The notes under the pieces are model-generated. The model had not been told where the DNA came from, did no database searches, and worked only from the letters and a program-made list of their open reading frames with translations. The position numbers and the translations under genes were made by a program. Of a stretch of 64,000 bases of DNA, positions 24,512-32,904 are shown piece by piece. This stretch comes from Promicromonospora sp. MEB111 (lineage in GTDB: Bacteria > Actinomycetota > Actinomycetes > Actinomycetales > Cellulomonadaceae), in assembly GCF_030209445.1 (NCBI RefSeq), contig NZ_JARVSD010000008.1, positions 425,725-489,724 of the forward strand, read 5' to 3'. Positions within the stretch are counted from its first letter, which is position 1; the number at the start of each line of letters is the position of its first letter.

Positions 24512-25534
24512 TCAGCCCCCGGCCGGCACCGCCGTGCTCTCGCGGACCACCAGGGTGTGCGGCGCCGTGACCTCGACCGCCGGCGTGTCCGGGTCGTCGA
24601 TGCGCTCGGCGATCCGGCCCACGGCCTGGCGGGCGATGAACGGGGTGTCGAGCGAGACCGTGGACAGGCTGGGGTGCGTGTACTTGCCCTCCTCGATGTC
24701 GTCGACGCCGATCACGGCGACGTCGTCCGGCACGATGCGGCCGGCGTCGAAGACGGCGCGCATCGCGCCCATGGCGAGCAGGTCGGAGTAGCAGAAGATC
24801 GCGTCGGGGGGCTCGGGCAGGGCGAGGAGCGCCGTGGCGGCGTCGTACCCGTCGGCGCGGCTGTAGTGCGCGGCCGGGCGCAGCAGCTCGCGCTCCGGCG
24901 TCAGTCCCGCCTCGGCCAGCGCCCGCTCGTAGCCCAGGGTGCGCTGGCGCGGGGTGGTGTAGTCCTCGTCGGGCTGGACGCCGATCGCGGCGATACGGGT
25001 GCGGCCGGTGGCGATGAGGTGGGCCGTCGCGTCATGGGCGGCGCGCACGTTGTCGATGGCCACATGGTCGTAGCGGCCGTCGAAGTCGTGCTCGCCGAGC
25101 AGCACGAGGGGCATCGACCGGCTGGGCTCCATCTCGGCCAGCTCGCCCTGCGTCACCAGGGGGGTGAACAGGACGCCGTCGAACAGCATGGTGCGGTCGG
25201 CCCCCGTCAGGAGCCGGCGCTCGCGCTCGTGGTCGTGACCGGTCTGGTCGACCATGACGCGGTAGCCGAGCTCGGCGGCGGCGTCGATCACCTCCCGCGC
25301 GAGCTCCGCGAAGTACGGCACGTCGATCTCCGGGACCACGAGCGCCAGCACGCCGGTGCGGCCCGTGCGCAGCGTGCGGGCCACCGGGTTGGGCCGGTAG
25401 TCCAGCTCCTCGATCGCTGCCTGTACGCGCTGCCGGGTCCGCTCGCTCACGTGCGTGTACCCGGCGACGACGTTCGACACCGTCCGCACCGAGACCTGGG
25501 CTTTCTCTGCCACATCGCGCAGTGTGATCGGCAC
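24512..25534 (-). CDS. LacI family transcriptional repressor of the adjacent sugar regulon
   Basis: The 340-aa protein has an N-terminal LacI helix-turn-helix (ITLRDVAEKAQVSVRTVSNVVAGYTHVSERTRQRV) with hinge helix YRPNPVARTLRTGRT, then a periplasmic-binding-protein-like sensor (VLALVVPEIDVPYFAEL...AVIGVDDIEEGKYTHPSLSTVS). It should repress in the absence of an imported oligosaccharide. The GTG at 25534 follows AAAGGGGA at good spacing; an upstream GTG is not supported. It is divergent from the ABC operon, with two operators between. A TATCCT -10 (25569-25564) serves this gene, so the proximal operator can autoregulate it. Confidence 0.92.
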   Translation of the reverse strand: MPITLRDVAEKAQVSVRTVSNVVAGYTHVSERTRQRVQAAIEELDYRPNPVARTLRTGRTGVLALVVPEIDVPYFAELAREVIDAAAELGYRVMVDQTGHDHERERRLLTGADRTMLFDGVLFTPLVTQGELAEMEPSRSMPLVLLGEHDFDGRYDHVAIDNVRAAHDATAHLIATGRTRIAAIGVQPDEDYTTPRQRTLGYERALAEAGLTPERELLRPAAHYSRADGYDAATALLALPEPPDAIFCYSDLLAMGAMRAVFDAGRIVPDDVAVIGVDDIEEGKYTHPSLSTVSLDTPFIARQAVGRIAERIDDPDTPAVEVTAPHTLVVRESTAVPAGG

Positions 25535-25571
25535 CGCGGTCCCCTTTCGTCCTGGTGGACCTAAGGATAGG

Positions 25572-25617
25572 CCTTGCAACGTACGCAAAGCCGAGCTAGT
25601 TTGCACACGTTGAAAAC
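25572..25617. promoter_or_regulatory. LacI operators O3 and O4 with ABC operon promoter
   Basis: O3 (25572-25590, CCTTGCAACGTACGCAAAG) and O4 (25599-25617, GTTTGCACACGTTGAAAAC) are imperfect copies of the O1 dyad. On the plus strand TTGCAA (25574-25579), 17 bp, TAGTTT (25597-25602) is a good promoter. O3 covers the -35 and O4 covers the -10 and start, so a bound repressor would block the ABC operon and probably lacI too. Confidence 0.75.
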
Positions 25618-25659
25618 CTCGCGGAGCGCCACGCCCCGCGCATGCACAAGGGAGTGCTC

Positions 25660-27036
25660 ATGCACCCGATTCGCACCACCCGCACCGCGGCGGCCGTCGC
25701 CGCCGGAGCCCTGACCCTGGCGGTCACGCTCACCGCGTGCGGCCCCGCCATCACGAGCGGCGAGACCGACGCGGCCGGTACCGCGGCGCCCGCCGACCGC
25801 CTCCAGGCCCCCACCGAGGAGTCGCCCCAGGGCGAGATCACCATCTGGGACCGGTCCGGCGACCTGTTCAACGTGTTCGAGGCCGTGATCGACGACTTCA
25901 ACGAGGTCTACCCCGACGTCACGGTGCACCACGAGGCCGTGGACATCGACGCCAAGCTGCAGAACACCCTGATCACCGGGGCCGACGTGCCCGACGGTGT
26001 GTTCCTCGACGACGCCAAGGTGGCGGGCATCTCCGACTACCTGTGGGACCTCACCGACGTGCTGGCCCCGTACACGGACGACATCGCCCCGCAGAAGATC
26101 GACGTCAACTCGACTGACGGCGCCATCTACGGCGTGCCGTTCGACCTGGACCCGGGCCTGCTCTTCTACAACGAGAAGGCCTTGACCGACGCCGGGATCG
26201 ACGCCACCGGGATCGAGACCTACGACGACCTGCTGGCGGCAGCCCGCGCGTACCAGGAGGCGGTCCCGGGGTCCAAGCCGATCCACCTGGAGCAGAGCCC
26301 GTTCCTGGGCCAGCTCCAGCTCGAGATGTACGCGAGCCAGCTCGGCACGGCGCTGGCCGACGAGAACGGCGAGCTGCGACTCGACTCCGACGAGTACCGG
26401 CAGGTGCTCGGCTGGCTGGACACCGTGAACCAGGAGGGCCTGGGTACGCGGGCGGAGTACCTGTCGCCCAGCGACGTCGGCGCGCTGGAGTCCGGCGACC
26501 AGGTGTTCTACCCCTGGGCCATCTGGTTCAGCTTCGCCCCCGAGCAGCAGCTCACGAAGACCAGCGGCGACTGGCGCGCCATGCCGCTGCCCGCGTGGGA
26601 GGACGGCGGGGCGCGCTCCGGCGCCATGGGCGGGTCGTCGTTCGTACTCCCCAAGGACGGCGAGAACTCCGACCTGGCCTGGCTGTTCTACGAGTTCCTG
26701 ATGTTCCACGAGGACGGTTACAGCGCCGTCTGGGGCGAGAACGACACCTACCCGAACGGCCTGGCGACCTCGATCCCGGCCTACGTCCCGGCGGCCGACC
26801 CCGCGAAGCCGCTGTTCGGTCCCGTCGAGGGGCTCGGCGGGCAGGACCTGTGGACCACCGCCGTCAAGGCCGGCGCGCAGATCCCCGGCGGGGCGCCCGC
26901 CCCCACCTGGTGGACCGGCGCGGTCGACTACCTCGGCACGAACGTCCAGCGGATGTACGACGGCGACATGACCCCCGACGAGGTCATCGAGCAGTCGACC
27001 GCCGACATCCAGACGAACCTCGTCGACCGGCAGTGA
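25660..27036 (+). CDS. ABC sugar transporter substrate-binding lipoprotein
   Basis: The 458-aa family 1 extracellular solute-binding protein has a lipoprotein signal (TLAVTLTAC, lipid Cys27) and the blocks GEITIWDRSGDLFNVFEAVIDDF, GAIYGVPFDLDPGLLFYNEKAL and GGSSFVLPKDG, typical of oligosaccharide importers. The ATG at 25660 has AAGGGAG five bases upstream; an ATG at 25642 lacks it. It is the first gene of a LacI-controlled operon with two permeases and a GH2 enzyme. No ATPase gene is present, so a shared MsiK-type ATPase elsewhere is likely (inference). Confidence 0.93.
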   Translation: MHPIRTTRTAAAVAAGALTLAVTLTACGPAITSGETDAAGTAAPADRLQAPTEESPQGEITIWDRSGDLFNVFEAVIDDFNEVYPDVTVHHEAVDIDAKLQNTLITGADVPDGVFLDDAKVAGISDYLWDLTDVLAPYTDDIAPQKIDVNSTDGAIYGVPFDLDPGLLFYNEKALTDAGIDATGIETYDDLLAAARAYQEAVPGSKPIHLEQSPFLGQLQLEMYASQLGTALADENGELRLDSDEYRQVLGWLDTVNQEGLGTRAEYLSPSDVGALESGDQVFYPWAIWFSFAPEQQLTKTSGDWRAMPLPAWEDGGARSGAMGGSSFVLPKDGENSDLAWLFYEFLMFHEDGYSAVWGENDTYPNGLATSIPAYVPAADPAKPLFGPVEGLGGQDLWTTAVKAGAQIPGGAPAPTWWTGAVDYLGTNVQRMYDGDMTPDEVIEQSTADIQTNLVDRQ

Positions 27037-27953
27037 GCACGCTCGTCGGCCCGGAACGCGTCCGGGGCAGCCAGGGCCGGCCGCTGCTGCGGCCCTGGCT
27101 GCCCCGCAAGGTCGCGCCGTACGTGTTCGTGCTGCCGTTCGTCGCGATCTTCGTCGCGTTCAGCGTCTACCCGATGCTGTTCACGCTGCGCCTGAGCTTC
27201 ACCGACTGGCGCGGCTCGGGCGCGGCACGGTGGGTCGGCTGGGACAACTACACCTACCTGCTCGGCAACGACATGTTCTGGGGCTCGCTGGCCAACTCGG
27301 CGGTGCTCTGGCTGATGATCGTGCCGGTCCAGGTGGTGCTCGGCCTGCTCGTCGCGGTGCTGCTGAACAACGCGAAGATCCGGATGCGCTCCTTCTACCG
27401 GATCGCCTTCCTGGTGCCGTTCGTGACGCCGCTCGTGGCCGTCGCCCAGATCTGGGTGGTCGTCTTCGACCAGGAGTTCGGGGCGGTCAACGGCCTGCTC
27501 AACCTCGTCGGCCTGCCCGACGTCGGCTGGCTCACCACCAGCGAGTGGGCCAAGCCGACGCTCGCGCTGCTGTTCCTGTGGAAGACGACGGGCTTCATCG
27601 TGATCATCCTGCTGTCCGGGCTGCAGTCGATCGACGCGAGCGTGTACGAGGCGGCCTCGATCGACGGCGCCTCCCGCACCCGCCAGCTCTGGAGCATCAC
27701 CGTGCCGCTCGTGCGGCGCACCGTGATGTTCTCCGTGGTGCTCCAGACGCTCGCCGTGTTCCAGATGTTCGCCGAGCCGTTCGTCGTGACGGACGGCGGC
27801 CCCTACAACTCGACGACCACCGCGGGCCTGCACCTGTACGAGAACATCACCCGGGGCGACCTCGGCACCGGGGCGGCGAACTCGTTCCTGCTCGTGGTCG
27901 TCGTCATGGGCCTCTCGCTGCTGTTCGTCCGGTTCCTGCGGACGGAGGACTGA
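27033..27953 (+). CDS. ABC sugar transporter permease (MalF-like)
   Basis: The 306-aa inner-membrane protein has six hydrophobic segments and the EAA loop YEAASIDGASRTRQLWSITVP that contacts the ATPase. PYNSTTTAGLHLYENI near the C-terminus is typical of MalF-type permeases. The GTG start overlaps the binding-protein stop as GTGA, so the two are coupled. Confidence 0.93.
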   Translation: MSTLVGPERVRGSQGRPLLRPWLPRKVAPYVFVLPFVAIFVAFSVYPMLFTLRLSFTDWRGSGAARWVGWDNYTYLLGNDMFWGSLANSAVLWLMIVPVQVVLGLLVAVLLNNAKIRMRSFYRIAFLVPFVTPLVAVAQIWVVVFDQEFGAVNGLLNLVGLPDVGWLTTSEWAKPTLALLFLWKTTGFIVIILLSGLQSIDASVYEAASIDGASRTRQLWSITVPLVRRTVMFSVVLQTLAVFQMFAEPFVVTDGGPYNSTTTAGLHLYENITRGDLGTGAANSFLLVVVVMGLSLLFVRFLRTED

Positions 27954-27954
27954 C

Positions 27955-28887
27955 ATGACCACCACGCACGCCGCCAGCCCGGCCGGCACCCGATCGGCCC
28001 GGACCCGCGCGACGGCGACCAGGCCTCCCGGGCAGAGCTCCCGCGGGCTGCCCGCCGCCGTCGGCTCGCAGGCCTTCCTGCTGCTGCTCGCCCTGGCCTT
28101 CCTCGCCCCGGTCGTCTGGGCGCTGGTCTCGGCGTTCAAGCCGGCCACGCAGATCATCAGCGACCCCCTCGGCCTGGACCTGACGGCGCTGACGCTCGAG
28201 AACTACCGGCGGATGTTCGCCGACGTGCCGATCGGCCAGGGCTTCCTCAACACCGCGGTCGTACTGGTCACCAAGGGGGCCATCACGCTGTTCTGCGCCC
28301 CGCTGGCCGCCTACGCGTTCGCCAAGTACCGGTTCCCCGGCCGGGACCTGCTGTTCGGCACGGTCCTGATCACGCTGATGCTGCCCACGATCGTGCTCAT
28401 CATCCCGCTGCTGCTGGAGATGAAGGCGCTGGGCTGGGTCAACACCTACCAGGCGCTGGTGCTGCCAGGCGCCGTCGACGCCTTCGCCATCTTCTGGATG
28501 CGGCAGGTGATCGCCGACGTCCCGGACGAGCTGCTCGACGCCGCGCGCGTCGACGGTTGCGGCGAGTTCGGCATCTTCACCAGGATCGTGCTGCCCGTGA
28601 TCCGGCCCGCCTTGGCCGGGCTGGCGGTCCTGACCGTCATGAACATCTACAACGACTTCGTCTGGCCCGTGGTGGCGGCGAGCTCCGAGCGGATGGCCAC
28701 GTTGCAGGTGGTCCTGTCCACCCTCGCGCAGAACATCACCGGCAACCGCGTCGGGGCCGACTACGCGACCGTGACCGGCGAGCTGCTCGCCGCCGCGTCG
28801 ATCGCCCTCGTCCCGCTCCTCATCGTCTTCATCGCACTCCAGCGGCACTTCATCAACGGCATCCTCGCCGGAAGCGTCAAGGGCTGA
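27955..28887 (+). CDS. ABC sugar transporter permease (MalG-like)
   Basis: The 310-aa protein has a long cytoplasmic N-terminus, about six membrane segments and the EAA loop LDAARVDGCGEFGIFTRIVLPVIRP. It begins one base after the stop of the MalF-like permease. It pairs with that permease to form the translocation pore for the oligosaccharide bound by the upstream lipoprotein. Confidence 0.93.
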   Translation: MTTTHAASPAGTRSARTRATATRPPGQSSRGLPAAVGSQAFLLLLALAFLAPVVWALVSAFKPATQIISDPLGLDLTALTLENYRRMFADVPIGQGFLNTAVVLVTKGAITLFCAPLAAYAFAKYRFPGRDLLFGTVLITLMLPTIVLIIPLLLEMKALGWVNTYQALVLPGAVDAFAIFWMRQVIADVPDELLDAARVDGCGEFGIFTRIVLPVIRPALAGLAVLTVMNIYNDFVWPVVAASSERMATLQVVLSTLAQNITGNRVGADYATVTGELLAAASIALVPLLIVFIALQRHFINGILAGSVKG

Positions 28888-28915
28888 ACCTCGCATTCCT
28901 GAAAGGCAGACACAC

Positions 28916-31120
28916 ATGACCTCGGCTCTCCCGCGCCCTGACGCCGTTCGGCCTGACACGTCCGGTCCCGACACCTCCGGACCCGCCTACCCCCGGCCCG
29001 ACCGGGACCGCTCCGGCCGCTGGACCAGCCTGGACGGCACGTGGGACCTCGACGTGCCCGGCGGCACGGTGCCGGTCACCGTCCCGTTCGCCTGGGAGAC
29101 GGCGGCGTCCGGCGTCGGACGTACCTGGCTGGAGCGCGCGACCTACCGGCGGGCGATCACCGTTCCCGCCGCCTGGGCGGGGGCGCGTGCCGTGCTGTGC
29201 TTCGGCGCCGTGCACCACCGCGCCGTCGTCAGGGTCGACGGCGTCCAGGTCGCCGAGCACGTCGGCGGGTCCACCCCGTTCGAGGTCGACCTCGACGGCG
29301 TCCTCGCGCCCGGCGTCACCGGGACGCTGGAGGTCGAGGTGCACGCGCCCGCCGACAAGCGCGCCATCCCGCACGGCAAGCAGCGCTCCATCCCGCGCGA
29401 CGACTACGACGGCGTCTCGTTCACCCCCACCTCCGGCATCTGGCAGCCCGTCTGGCTGGAGGCGCGCGGGCGCACCTACGCGGCGCGGGTCGCGGTGCGG
29501 GGCGACTCGCTGACCGGTTTCGACGTGGCCGTCGACGTCGCGGGCGACGCGCCCGCGGGAGCCGTGGTGACGGTCGAGGTCACGGCCGGGTCGGGTGCGG
29601 CCGGGTCGGGCGGCGCGGCCGGTTCGGACGGCGGCGGCACGGGGGAGCGGGTCGAGCTGGTCGCCGACGGCGCGGGCGCGGCGTCGGGCCGCATCGAGAT
29701 CGCGGAACCCCGGCTCTGGAGCCCGGCGGACCCGCACCTGTACGTGCTCACGGTGACCACCCGGGCGGCGGGCGACGACGCAGCGGGCACGGCCGACGCC
29801 GCCGGGCCCGACGTCGTCGCGATCACCGGCGGGCTGCGCCGCATCGACCGCCGCGGCGAGCACCTGTACCTCAACGACGAGCGGATCTACCTGCGCGGCG
29901 TGCTCGACCAGGGCTACTGGCCCGACTCGGGCCTCACCGCGCCCGACGTCGACACGCTCGTCGCCGACCTGGAGCACGCCCGCGACCTCGGCTACAACCT
30001 GGTCCGCAAGCACATCAAGCTGGAGGACCCGCGCTGGCTGCACCACGCCGACCGCACGGGCATGCTGGTCTGGGCCGAGCCGCCCGCCCCCAGCCGGTTC
30101 AGCCCCGAGGCGGCAGGCGCCTTCGAGGAACAGGTCGCGCCCATGGTCGAGCGCGACGGCAACCACCCCAGCATCGTGATCTGGGGCCTCTACAACGAGG
30201 AGTGGGGCCTCGACTGGGACATCCCCGGCAGCACCGACCGCGCCGACGCCGCCGTCCGGGCCTACGACACGCTGCGCGCCCTGGACGACACGCGCCCGAT
30301 CGTCGAGAACTCCGGCTGGGCCCACGTCCGGACCGACCTCGTGGACTGGCACTACTACGACGAGGACCCCGCCGCCTGGGCCGCGAACGTCGCGGCGCTC
30401 GCGGACGGCACGGGCGAGGACTTCCCGGTCCGGCTCGCGGCCGACTTCCTGGCGAGGAAGTCGCTGTACGGGTCGGCGGACCACCCGCGTACGGGGGTTC
30501 CCGTGCTGAACAGCGAGTACGGGGCGGGGTTCACCAGCCTCGAACGGTCCTGGCACCTGCGCTGGCAGACCCAGGAGCTGCGGCGGCACGACCGGTTCGC
30601 CGGCTACGTCTACACGGAGCTCACCGACGTCGAGCACGAGATGGCGGGCCTGCTCGACGTCGACCGCCGGCCCAAGGACCGCGGCGGACTCGAACCCCGT
30701 GACATGAACGCCGAGACGGTGCTCGTGGTCGACCTGATCCCCGCGCACGCGGGCGCCGACCTCCCCGTGCCGGACGCCGATCTCTCCCTCGACGTGCACG
30801 TCTCCCACCACGGCCCCGGCGTCGTCCGCGGACGGGTCCGCGCGGCCTGGGCACCGGCGGGCACGCCGTTCGGCGAGGGCGAGCCGGGCGACGTCGCGCG
30901 CGGCGGTGCCGCGACGACCCGTGCCGAGTCGGACACCGTCGAGGCCAAGCCGTTCGTGCTCAGCCCGGCCGCCCGGGTCACGGTGCCGCCGCCCGGGCCG
31001 GTGCCCTCGGCCCGCCTGCACCTGTGGCTCGTGGACGACGGCGGCGCCGTGCGGGCGCGGACCTTCGTGGACGCAGCGCCGATCGAGGAGCCCAACCGGC
31101 GCGGCGAGCGCTGGGTATGA
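28916..31120 (+). CDS. Glycoside hydrolase family 2 enzyme (cytoplasmic)
   Basis: The 734-aa protein has the GH2 order: sugar-binding jelly roll (SLDGTWDLDVPGG...YRRAITVP), Ig-like domain, TIM barrel. The acid/base is Glu428 in WGLYNEEWG (N-E pair) and the nucleophile is Glu534 in LNSEYGAG. No signal peptide is present, so it acts on sugars after import. GH2 includes beta-galactosidases, beta-glucuronidases, mannosidases and arabinopyranosidases; the specificity is not assigned. It is last in the ABC operon, 28 bp after the permease, with an AAAGG site. An insertion rich in Gly/Ala/Ser (about residues 220-245) looks like a flexible loop. Confidence 0.9.
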   Translation: MTSALPRPDAVRPDTSGPDTSGPAYPRPDRDRSGRWTSLDGTWDLDVPGGTVPVTVPFAWETAASGVGRTWLERATYRRAITVPAAWAGARAVLCFGAVHHRAVVRVDGVQVAEHVGGSTPFEVDLDGVLAPGVTGTLEVEVHAPADKRAIPHGKQRSIPRDDYDGVSFTPTSGIWQPVWLEARGRTYAARVAVRGDSLTGFDVAVDVAGDAPAGAVVTVEVTAGSGAAGSGGAAGSDGGGTGERVELVADGAGAASGRIEIAEPRLWSPADPHLYVLTVTTRAAGDDAAGTADAAGPDVVAITGGLRRIDRRGEHLYLNDERIYLRGVLDQGYWPDSGLTAPDVDTLVADLEHARDLGYNLVRKHIKLEDPRWLHHADRTGMLVWAEPPAPSRFSPEAAGAFEEQVAPMVERDGNHPSIVIWGLYNEEWGLDWDIPGSTDRADAAVRAYDTLRALDDTRPIVENSGWAHVRTDLVDWHYYDEDPAAWAANVAALADGTGEDFPVRLAADFLARKSLYGSADHPRTGVPVLNSEYGAGFTSLERSWHLRWQTQELRRHDRFAGYVYTELTDVEHEMAGLLDVDRRPKDRGGLEPRDMNAETVLVVDLIPAHAGADLPVPDADLSLDVHVSHHGPGVVRGRVRAAWAPAGTPFGEGEPGDVARGGAATTRAESDTVEAKPFVLSPAARVTVPPPGPVPSARLHLWLVDDGGAVRARTFVDAAPIEEPNRRGERWV

Positions 31121-31136
31121 GCCGGGCGGGCGGCCG

Positions 31137-31799
31137 CTAGCCGACCGGGTCGGTCGCCCGCCCGCTCTCCGCGGTGTGCCCGGTGAGCGCGTCGACCGAC
31201 CGGCCGATCTGGCCGACGGCGCGGGCGAGCAGTTCGTCGGGGTCGGTGTCCCAGGTCTCGGCCTTCTGGGTGAGCAGGCCGTCGAGCGCCAGCGCCGCCA
31301 GGCCGTGACCCGTGGCCCAGAGCGTGAGCCCGAGCGCGTGCGGGTCGGCGACGCCGAGCCGGCCGACCAGGTCGGTCAGCACCTGGAGGGCGGCGTCGCC
31401 CGCCTCCTGCACGGCCGGGTGCTTCTCGGGCTCGGAGAGCTCGGGGCGGAACATGACCTGGAAGTGGCCGGGCTGCCGCCGGGCGAAGGCGACGTAGGCG
31501 GCGACCGTGCGCGAGACCTCGTCGCCGCCCGACGTCGTGCCCGGCGGGCCGACCGCGCTCAGCAGGTCCTGCGTGAGCAGCTCGAAGCCGCGGGCCGAGA
31601 TCGCGGACAGCAGCGCCGCCCGGTCCGCGAAGTGGTGGTACGGCGCGCCCGGGCTCACGCCTGCCTCGCGTGCGACGCGCCGCAGGCTCACGGCGGCGAT
31701 CCCCTCGGCCTCGATGAGCCGCACGCAGGCCTGGACCAGTTCCTCGCGCAGCGCGCCGTGGTGATACGTCTCCCGCTTGCGTGACCCGTTGACCTCCAT
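31137..31799 (-). CDS. TetR family transcriptional regulator (WHG-type C-terminus)
   Basis: The 220-aa protein has the TetR DNA-binding domain YHHGALREELVQACVRLIEAEGIAAVSLRRVAREAGVSPGAPYHHFADRAALL. Its C-terminus resembles the TetR_C WHG domain. The ligand is unknown. It is divergent from an NAD-dependent reductase gene across a 54-bp gap that contains a TCTAA/TTAGA dyad, so it probably regulates both. Confidence 0.9.
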   Translation of the reverse strand: MEVNGSRKRETYHHGALREELVQACVRLIEAEGIAAVSLRRVAREAGVSPGAPYHHFADRAALLSAISARGFELLTQDLLSAVGPPGTTSGGDEVSRTVAAYVAFARRQPGHFQVMFRPELSEPEKHPAVQEAGDAALQVLTDLVGRLGVADPHALGLTLWATGHGLAALALDGLLTQKAETWDTDPDELLARAVGQIGRSVDALTGHTAESGRATDPVG

Positions 31800-31825
31800 G
31801 GCCGCAATCTATACGGTGCTCATAA

Positions 31826-31842
31826 TCTAAACACTGCTTAGA
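31826..31842. promoter_or_regulatory. Candidate TetR operator between tetR and reductase genes
   Basis: TCTAA, 7 nt, TTAGA forms a 17-bp near-palindrome in an unusually A+T-rich gap, next to a TAATCT -10-like box at 31823-31828. Both divergent promoters would be covered. Confidence 0.5.
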
Positions 31843-31853
31843 CTGGAGACGCG

Positions 31854-32891
31854 ATGTCGAGGGTTCTTGTCACCGGCGCCACGGGGTTCATCGCCGGGCA
31901 CGCGATCGAGGAGCTGCTCAGGAACGGTCACGAGGTGCGCGGGACGGTGCGCTCGCTGCGGGACCCCGCCCGGGTCGCGCACCTGCACCGTGTCGCCGAC
32001 GCCGTCGGCGGCCGCCTCGACCTGGTCGAGGCCGACCTGGCGCGCGACGACGGCTGGGACGAGGCCGTCGCCGGGCAGGAGTACGTGCTGCACATGGCCT
32101 CGCCGTTCCCGGCCGCGCCGCCGCGGGACGAGTCCGAGCTGGTCGGGCCCGCCGTCGACGGCACCCTGCGGGTCCTGGGGGCGAGCGCGCGGGCCGGGGT
32201 GCGGCGCGTGGTCATGACGTCGTCCCTCGCCGCCGTGAGCGCGGCCCGCTCGCGCGCGGGCGACCGGCGGTGCACCGAGGAGGACTGGAGCGACCCGGAC
32301 CGGATCGCGCCCTACGCGAAGAGCAAGACGCTGGCGGAGCGTGCGGCCTGGAGCTTCGCGGCGGACCACCCCGGGCTGGAGCTGGCGGTGATCAACCCGG
32401 GGCTCGTCCTGGGGCCGGTGCAGCACGCCGCGTCGGGCACCTCGGTGTCGCTGGTGCGCAGGCTCCTCGGCCGGGAGATCCCGGCGGTCCCGGAGCTCGG
32501 CTTCGCCCCGGTCGACGTCCGCGACGTCGCGCGGGCGCACCGGCTGGCCATGGAGGCGCCCGACGCCGCGGGCCAGCGGTACATCTGCGCCGGCGACAAC
32601 ATGTGGTTCGGCGACATCGCACGGATCCTCGACGAGGAGTTCGAGCCACAGGGGTACCGCGTGCCCCGCCGCAGGATGCCGTACTGGCTGCTCTGGGCGA
32701 TCGGCCGGTTCGACCGGGAGGTGCGGCTCGGCCTCGACTTCGTCGGCAGCGCGGAGCTCGTCAGCGCGGAGAAGGCGCACCGCGAGCTGGGCTGGAGCAT
32801 GCGGCCCGTGCGGGAGACGCTGGTCGACACCGGCCGCAGCCTCGCCGAGCTGGGGCTCGTCAGGCCGCGCGGGGCGGTGCGGGCGGCTTGA
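31854..32891 (+). CDS. NAD(P)-dependent epimerase/dehydratase family reductase (extended SDR)
   Basis: The 345-aa protein starts MSRVLVTGATGFIAGHAIEELL with the extended-SDR cofactor loop GxxGxxG. It resembles dihydroflavonol reductases and yeast-type aldehyde reductases (MTSSLAAV, then YAKSK, the catalytic Tyr-Lys). The physiological substrate is unknown. The TetR gene upstream suggests induction by a small molecule, possibly an aldehyde (inference). Confidence 0.9.
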   Translation: MSRVLVTGATGFIAGHAIEELLRNGHEVRGTVRSLRDPARVAHLHRVADAVGGRLDLVEADLARDDGWDEAVAGQEYVLHMASPFPAAPPRDESELVGPAVDGTLRVLGASARAGVRRVVMTSSLAAVSAARSRAGDRRCTEEDWSDPDRIAPYAKSKTLAERAAWSFAADHPGLELAVINPGLVLGPVQHAASGTSVSLVRRLLGREIPAVPELGFAPVDVRDVARAHRLAMEAPDAAGQRYICAGDNMWFGDIARILDEEFEPQGYRVPRRRMPYWLLWAIGRFDREVRLGLDFVGSAELVSAEKAHRELGWSMRPVRETLVDTGRSLAELGLVRPRGAVRAA

Positions 32892-32904
32892 GTCGTGAGG
32901 TCCC

